Origin: Chitinophagaceae bacterium
GTDB taxonomy: Bacteria > Bacteroidota > Bacteroidia > Chitinophagales > Chitinophagaceae
Direction: 5' to 3'
DNA length: 39,954 nucleotides
Assembly: GCA_019455085.1 (NCBI GenBank)
Contig: JACFNA010000006.1
Span: 1 to 39,954 of the forward strand
The notes beneath the pieces are model-generated. The model saw nothing but the letters and a program-made list of their open reading frames with translations, did no database searches and had not been told where the DNA came from. Below, piece by piece: positions 36,005-39,954 of this stretch. Each line of letters starts with the position of its first letter. The first letter of the stretch is position 1. The position numbers and the translations under genes were made by a program.

Positions 36005-36886
36005 TTACTTCGACTCTGACAACTCTGTCGTTCTGTCAAACTGCCTGATTAATGAAGCTGTTTCATTAATATTCCCTCTCGAAGAGGCCCCAAAAAGAAT
36101 TGACTCTATATTAGGTAAATTACAAACATATTCTATTGCCTCTTTAGCAGAGACAGCTCCGCCTGATAATACCTGCATGGCTATCACTCTGGCCTTCCCC
36201 TGTTTCAACGTCTGTTCATACAATTCTTTCCCACCCGACATTCTAAAGCCTGCTGAATTAATAGAAGCACAAACAATTGGATTTTCTATCCCCACAGAAT
36301 TAAGAACTGAAAGTAGTTTTGGAAGGTTCATCGTAATAAAACCGGCTTCTGCATTATACTTTTTAGCCACATAATCATAGAAGGATTTTAATACTTCTTT
36401 CATTCCAAGTCCAAGCAATAAATCGGTCACTACATTCTGCAAAAAAATAACAGGAGTGGAGATACCTTTAAACATTTTCATCTCAGCATCTATCAATAAT
36501 TCCATCATTGATAAATAATCTTTTGACACAAAAGCTACTCCTCCTTTAAAAATAGAGCCGAAAAAATTACCTGGCACATACTCTTTTAATGTACCCACTA
36601 TTCCAAGTTCTGTAACGGCATTCGCATACTTGTGTGCATACGGCATACAAGGGTATATCTTAAATCCCTGATACTTATCAGGATTGCCCCTGATATAATC
36701 GCAAATCCCCGATATCCTGTCATGGGTAGTACACATAAAGGTGTTAATCCCAGCCTCCTGGGCATAACCAAGTGTACGAATTATCGAGGAGTCATCCTTG
36801 AATCTAATAGCCTGCGCTCTTGACTTCTCGTCTGATGCATGGTTGACTCCAAAAAACTGATTATCCCCAAATAGTATCCTGTCCAT
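36005..36886 (-). CDS. Aldo/keto-reductase-like TIM-barrel protein, function unknown
   Basis: The 293-residue protein starts MDRILFGDNQFFGVNHASDE. Its C-terminal half resembles the last strands and helices of aldo/keto reductases: ARVIAMQVLSGGAVSAKEAI, EYVCNLPNIESILFGASSRG, then NINETASLI. The N-terminal half contains TLGYAQEAGINTFMCTTHDR, which sits where reductases have their first catalytic aspartate. I cannot place a complete Asp-Tyr-Lys-His tetrad, and CASINSAGFRMSGGKEL is not a standard reductase motif. Either the protein is a divergent reductase or a non-redox TIM barrel such as an aldolase or isomerase. It begins one base after the stop of the Gfo/Idh/MocA gene, so the two products probably work in one pathway. 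No signal peptide is present. Confidence 0.7.
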   Translation of the reverse strand: MDRILFGDNQFFGVNHASDEKSRAQAIRFKDDSSIIRTLGYAQEAGINTFMCTTHDRISGICDYIRGNPDKYQGFKIYPCMPYAHKYANAVTELGIVGTLKEYVPGNFFGSIFKGGVAFVSKDYLSMMELLIDAEMKMFKGISTPVIFLQNVVTDLLLGLGMKEVLKSFYDYVAKKYNAEAGFITMNLPKLLSVLNSVGIENPIVCASINSAGFRMSGGKELYEQTLKQGKARVIAMQVLSGGAVSAKEAIEYVCNLPNIESILFGASSRGNINETASLIRQFDRTTELSESK

Positions 36887-36887
36887 C

Positions 36888-37901
36888 TTATTTTTTTGCG
36901 CAATTTTTAATTAATGAAATAACCCTGTCAGTCTGCCACGCAGTTTCGAAAGTATTTATATCATTTGGAACTACTTTTTGAATAGACTTAATAAAATAAT
37001 CTATCTGTGCCGAGTACTCCTCTCCTCGCAGATAAAAATCCACTGGCACTGCAAAATCATTAATATGCTTAATAGTCCACCCCTTCGTGTACCCTCCGGG
37101 TACGTCTGATGATTTGAAATAAACTTTTATTTCCGTTGCATCACAAATAATCTTGCCCTTGCTGCCCAAAGCAGTAACAGAGGTCGACATTTTCCTATAA
37201 GTTTCATCGCTCCAGTTAACAGAGAGTACTCCCCCAACTCCTGATGCAAGTTCCAATAATGAATAAACCCCATCTTCTACATTTCGGGAATAATAGGATT
37301 CCAGTTTGGCACCAGAGACCCGCTCTATAGGCCCTATCACATAATTAATTAAATCAATTACATGTGCAGCATAGTCCATCAGGCATCCTCCCCCTTCTTC
37401 CGGATCTGCCCTCCAGTTATTCTGCTTATTCTTCACAACCACCGGCCCATAGGATTCTCCCGTAAAGTGAAATATGTCACCAATATGGCCACCATTTATA
37501 AGCCTTTTAGCTTCCATAAAAGTTCCTATAAATTTATTGTGGTAGCCAACCTGGGTAACCAAGCCTTTTTCTTTAGCCAGTCTAACCAGTTCTTCACCTT
37601 CTTCAGCCTTTAATGCCAGCGGTTTTTCTGAAAATACGTGGATACCCTTACTCAGTAGCGTCTTATTTATGATCGTATGAAACTTGGTTGGAACCGCAAC
37701 GACTACAGCCTCCGGTTTTACTTCATCAAGCATCTTACTATAATCAGAAAACACCTTAAAACCGGAATACTTCTTTAAAACATCCAGTACTAGTTTTGAT
37801 GTATCAGAAACCCCAACAATTTCCACATCGGGATGGGCTCCCAGGATTGACAAATGTGAGATACCCATTTTCCCTGCTCCAATTAGTCCTACTTTTATCA
37901 T
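36888..37901 (-). CDS. Gfo/Idh/MocA-family NAD(P)-dependent sugar oxidoreductase
   Basis: From ATG 37901 the protein has 337 residues and begins directly with the dinucleotide-binding motif MIKVGLIGAGKMGISHLSIL. An upstream ATG at 37946 would add 15 residues lying inside the preceding gene and is less likely. The catalytic EKP motif is present (GIHVFSEKPLALKAEEGEEL, about residues 85-104). GGGCLMDYAAHVIDLINYVI (about 160-179) carries the usual D-x-x-x-H substrate/catalytic pair. Members oxidise or reduce hydroxyls on sugars or nucleotide sugars; some, such as WbpB, act in making modified uronic acids. The start overlaps the stop of the WecG-type gene as ATGA, indicating translational coupling. 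Confidence 0.9.
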   Translation of the reverse strand: MIKVGLIGAGKMGISHLSILGAHPDVEIVGVSDTSKLVLDVLKKYSGFKVFSDYSKMLDEVKPEAVVVAVPTKFHTIINKTLLSKGIHVFSEKPLALKAEEGEELVRLAKEKGLVTQVGYHNKFIGTFMEAKRLINGGHIGDIFHFTGESYGPVVVKNKQNNWRADPEEGGGCLMDYAAHVIDLINYVIGPIERVSGAKLESYYSRNVEDGVYSLLELASGVGGVLSVNWSDETYRKMSTSVTALGSKGKIICDATEIKVYFKSSDVPGGYTKGWTIKHINDFAVPVDFYLRGEEYSAQIDYFIKSIQKVVPNDINTFETAWQTDRVISLIKNCAKK

Positions 37902-38650
37902 TGTGGTTGCTTCTTCAATTTTAACGTTATTAAACCCAAATGCCAAAAGAACAGCATTTGATTACCAATATTTCTCCTAAAAATTTCTGGTCTAAGGAAT
38001 ATTCGAACCAGCCATCCCATTCGTATTTTAAAGAAAAATGGATGGATTCTTTTCTGGGTTCCTGCATACCAGTCAAACACATTACCAATGCTTATAGCCA
38101 GGCCTGCATCAAGTGCCCCCTTATGTTTAACAGCCCATTTCTCCTGTTTGGGAGCAGTCATTCCTACAAAAACAACATCCGGCCTGAATCGATTGATGCT
38201 ATCAATCATGAGTCTATTGTCCTCCTCTGTAAACTCTGGCTTAAAAGGAGGCGAATATGTCTCTACCTCCACATTCGTGTATTCTTGGGCAGCCCTTGCT
38301 TTAATCTTTGAAAGCACCTCCTCTGAAGACCCCAGGAAAAACACCTTCCCATGTTCGTCATTCACCCGCTTAATAAAGTGAGCAAACACATCGGGTCCCT
38401 GGTTTCTCTTAATATTCTTCCCCTTCAGAAAGACACCCGCTAACGCAAAATAGACACCATCCAAAACCAGATAATCAGTATTCTTCAAAACCTCTTTAAA
38501 CTCCGGATCCTTTGTGGACAGGCCATAATTATTTGGACTAATACTGCAATTGACTACCTTGCAGGGCCTTTCGCTGATTGGAATCTTGGCCAAATCATCA
38601 GAAAACACCTTAAACCCCATAACTGAAACCGTCTTAGGTTCATTTTCCAC
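37898..38650 (-). CDS. WecG/TagA/CpsF-family glycosyltransferase (GT26)
   Basis: The 250-residue protein matches the GT26 family. It has VVNCSISPNNYGLSTKDPEF near the N-terminus, LVLDGVYFALAGVFLKGKNI with the catalytic aspartate region (about residues 66-85), and VFFLGSSEEVLSKIKARAAQ (about 108-127). FRPDVVFVGMTAPKQEKWAV (about 155-174) and AISIGNVFDWYAGTQKRIHP (about 186-205) complete the signature. WecG transfers ManNAcA, and TagA transfers ManNAc, to a GlcNAc-lipid carrier; the wecB and wecC genes nearby make these donors, which supports one of those roles. A basic, hydrophobic C-terminus (RIFLRPEIFRRNIGNQMLFF) likely binds the membrane. It is the first gene of the cluster. Confidence 0.92.
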   Translation of the reverse strand: MENEPKTVSVMGFKVFSDDLAKIPISERPCKVVNCSISPNNYGLSTKDPEFKEVLKNTDYLVLDGVYFALAGVFLKGKNIKRNQGPDVFAHFIKRVNDEHGKVFFLGSSEEVLSKIKARAAQEYTNVEVETYSPPFKPEFTEEDNRLMIDSINRFRPDVVFVGMTAPKQEKWAVKHKGALDAGLAISIGNVFDWYAGTQKRIHPFFFKIRMGWLVRIFLRPEIFRRNIGNQMLFFWHLGLITLKLKKQPQ

Positions 38651-38733
38651 AGTAACTCTTATATTTATAGATTCAAATAATAGATTAAACGAAAATCTTG
38701 AGGGTTTATTTTGATTTTATGATTGCATAAAAT

Positions 38734-38778
38734 TTGACAAGCCATAAAATTGAGTTGACAAAGCTAATAAAATTGCAG
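38734..38778. repeat. Imperfect tandem direct repeat upstream of the polysaccharide cluster
   Basis: Two copies lie head to tail: TTGACAAGCCATAAAATTGA(G) at 38734-38754 and the longer TTGACAAAGCTAATAAAATT(GCAG) at 38755-38778. They differ by small insertions. A promoter-like TAGCTTTG (minus strand, 38759-38766) lies inside the second copy, so the repeat could be an operator. Confidence 0.5.
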
Positions 38779-39047
38779 ATGTTATCTACCATTCATCAAC
38801 CATTTTTTCTGCTACACAACTATCTTCTCTAGCTATGAGCCCCCATTTTTTGTAATTATAGGTTTCCGATTTTTTGTATCGGTTAACAGTAGGAATATTT
38901 AAGTATAGCAGGCTTAATTTGTTATTTATCCTTAGTGCTATGCTTAGCATAGGATTTCAGAACTCTTATTTCAATAGTTCTTTTTGGAAATCACGCACTC
39001 CTACTGCGAGGTTAGCATACATATATCTCAAACAATAAACCCTTTCT

Positions 39048-39320
39048 TCAACTCCTTAATGCGCTTTGGGTTGCCGGCTTCCATACCACCATATCATTGC
39101 CGCCATTAATACAAACTGACTTTAATAATCCTATATTCTCAAATGATTGCCTATGTTGTGTTATCACAATCAAAATTCCTTGAGGATCGAAGTCCTTAGG
39201 AACGAGTTGAATTGACTCTTTTCAGAATTAACAATTTCAGAATTTAAACTTTTTGCTCTTTCTGGTTGTGCCATTCCGAAAGAAGCCTCTAAAACAACCA
39301 GGAAGCACTAAATACAATTC
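39048..39320 (-). pseudogene. Possible decayed reading frame, unidentified
   Basis: Two short minus-strand frames look protein-like and join through a frameshift. The upstream part reads FLVVLEASFGMAQPERAKSL, then NSEIVNSEKS. The downstream part reads QLVPKDFDPQGILIVITQHR, then QSFENIGLLKSVCINGGNDM and VVWKPATQSALRS before a stop. A stop also interrupts the frame just before FLVVLE. I do not recognise the family, and the protein-like look is a judgement by eye, so this may be chance. Confidence 0.25.
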
Positions 39321-39469
39321 AAGAACGGGTACTTAAGACAAGTAAAAATTTGAAATTATTAGTAACCTCTATTCTCAGTGAAAATCTGAAATTAAGAACA
39401 GATTAAGATATTCAAAAATTATCCGGCGAGGTGAAGATTAAAATAGTTTTCCTTTTAGGATCCAATAAC

Positions 39470-39954
39470 CTAAAGCTTCAGTACCCTAATAACAGAACTT
39501 ACCTTACCCTCTCCAAAAAGAGAAACAAAATACACACCTTTGTGATATTTGCCAAAGTCTAGAATTTCTGTATGACTGTTTGCTCCTGCCGTAGTTACCT
39601 CATGCCTCTCTATTACCTTACCCGTGGCATCTGTGATTACTAATACTAATCGCTCTGCAATCTTCACTCCCGTAATCTCCAGTGTGCTCTTACCACTCGT
39701 TGGGTTAGGATATAGCTTCACGCCTTCCTGATAACTGTTCTCCCTTGCTGCAGCTACCATTAATATCATCGTGTCTTTGCCCATTGCGCCTCTGTTGTCT
39801 GTAACTGTCAGTTCAAACAAATAGTTGCCTATTGACAGTCCACTAACTGCTGTTGTGGCACTTCCTGACGATTCTATTTCTGCTACTGTAGGTCCGGTCA
39901 GTTGCTTCCATGCATATTTCTCTATCGTACCATCGGCATCGCTGCCACTGCCCG
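39470..39954 (-). CDS. C-terminal end of a PKD-type, T9SS-secreted protein (5' part beyond window)
   Basis: The frame is open from the window edge to the stop at 39470, giving 160 visible residues with no need for a start codon here. The first ~75 residues form the end of a PKD/K319L-like immunoglobulin-fold domain (GSDADGTIEKYAWKQLTGPT, then LFELTVTDNRGAMGKDTMIL). A linker leads to a type A T9SS sorting domain: VKLYPNPTSGKSTLEITG, LVLVITDATGKVIERHEV, and KGVYFVSLFGEGKVSSVIRV ending LKL. The protein would be exported by Sec, moved across the outer membrane by the type IX system and anchored or released. The catalytic or adhesive part lies outside the window. Confidence 0.9.
   Translation of the reverse strand, partial: GSGSDADGTIEKYAWKQLTGPTVAEIESSGSATTAVSGLSIGNYLFELTVTDNRGAMGKDTMILMVAAARENSYQEGVKLYPNPTSGKSTLEITGVKIAERLVLVITDATGKVIERHEVTTAGANSHTEILDFGKYHKGVYFVSLFGEGKVSSVIRVLKL

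Larger units (their letters stand above)
38651..39469. other. AT-rich intergenic region upstream of the polysaccharide cluster
   Basis: About 0.8 kb lies between the first cluster gene and the sorting-domain gene at the right edge, both on the minus strand. No intact gene is visible. It holds an imperfect tandem repeat near the cluster (38734-38778), a promoter-like TAGCTTTG on the minus strand (38759-38766), and a perfect inverted repeat CTATGC-TTA-GCATAG (38938-38952). It also holds a small hairpin CCGAT/ATCGG (38866-38882) and a possible decayed reading frame (39048-39320). No JUMPStart-like element and no UpxY/NusG-like antiterminator gene were seen. Confidence 0.6.

Noticed and set aside
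1..39954. Defence systems, CRISPR arrays, tRNAs, prophage or insertion sequences
   Set aside because: No repeat-spacer array, cloverleaf-like stretch, transposase, integrase or known defence gene was recognised on either strand.

Overview
The window looks like a chromosomal segment of a Bacteroidota bacterium, most plausibly from Chitinophagaceae or a close relative. The evidence is a TonB-linked outer-membrane barrel with a carboxypeptidase-like N-terminal domain, a C-terminal type IX secretion (T9SS) sorting domain, a DUF5606 protein, a bacterial GH3-family protein, GH92 and GH95 glycosidases, and several promoters of the Bacteroidota type (TAnnTTTG, often a few bases before the start codon). 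No rRNA, tRNA, CRISPR array, insertion sequence or phage gene was seen.

Left part (1-16 kb): mostly housekeeping and envelope genes. A 3'-truncated acyl-CoA ligase lies at the left edge, followed by an outer-membrane barrel receptor (minus), recX and a small membrane protein (plus). Then comes a four-gene minus-strand run: trmB, an alkyltransferase-like protein lacking the acceptor cysteine, a cupin, and a small secreted protein made of two repeats. After these are cvfB-like (plus), kbl (minus), and an ECF sigma factor / anti-sigma-like / outer-membrane barrel operon (plus). An MFS transporter follows, then a second barrel that is a visible paralogue of the first, and a GH3-family protein.

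Middle part (16-29.6 kb): lptB, a DUF5606 gene, an M3 oligoendopeptidase, the large B12-dependent ribonucleotide reductase nrdJ with a clear terminator, and dtd. A block of carbohydrate-active genes follows: a GH92 alpha-mannosidase-like enzyme (plus), a CYTH protein and a GH95 alpha-fucosidase-like enzyme (minus), and a secreted esterase (plus). No SusC/SusD pair accompanies them.

Right part (29.6-38.7 kb): a minus-strand surface-polysaccharide cluster, transcribed from 38.65 kb leftwards. It encodes a WecG/TagA-type transferase, a Gfo/Idh/MocA oxidoreductase, an unfamiliar aldo/keto-reductase-like TIM-barrel protein, a GT4 glycosyltransferase, a polyprenyl-phosphate sugar-1-phosphate transferase, UDP-ManNAc dehydrogenase (wecC), UDP-GlcNAc 2-epimerase (wecB) and a second GT4 enzyme. 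Together they would make UDP-ManNAc and UDP-ManNAcA and assemble a lipid-linked ManNAc(A)-containing glycan. No flippase, polymerase or exporter is present in the window. Upstream is about 0.8 kb of AT-rich DNA with a short tandem repeat and a possible decayed reading frame. The right edge holds the C-terminal end of a PKD-type, T9SS-secreted protein.

The best candidates for something undescribed are the TIM-barrel protein coupled to the Gfo/Idh oxidoreductase in the polysaccharide operon, and the sigma/anti-sigma module whose anti-sigma protein carries a duplicated N-terminal domain. Nothing in the window is an obviously novel defence or mobile system.
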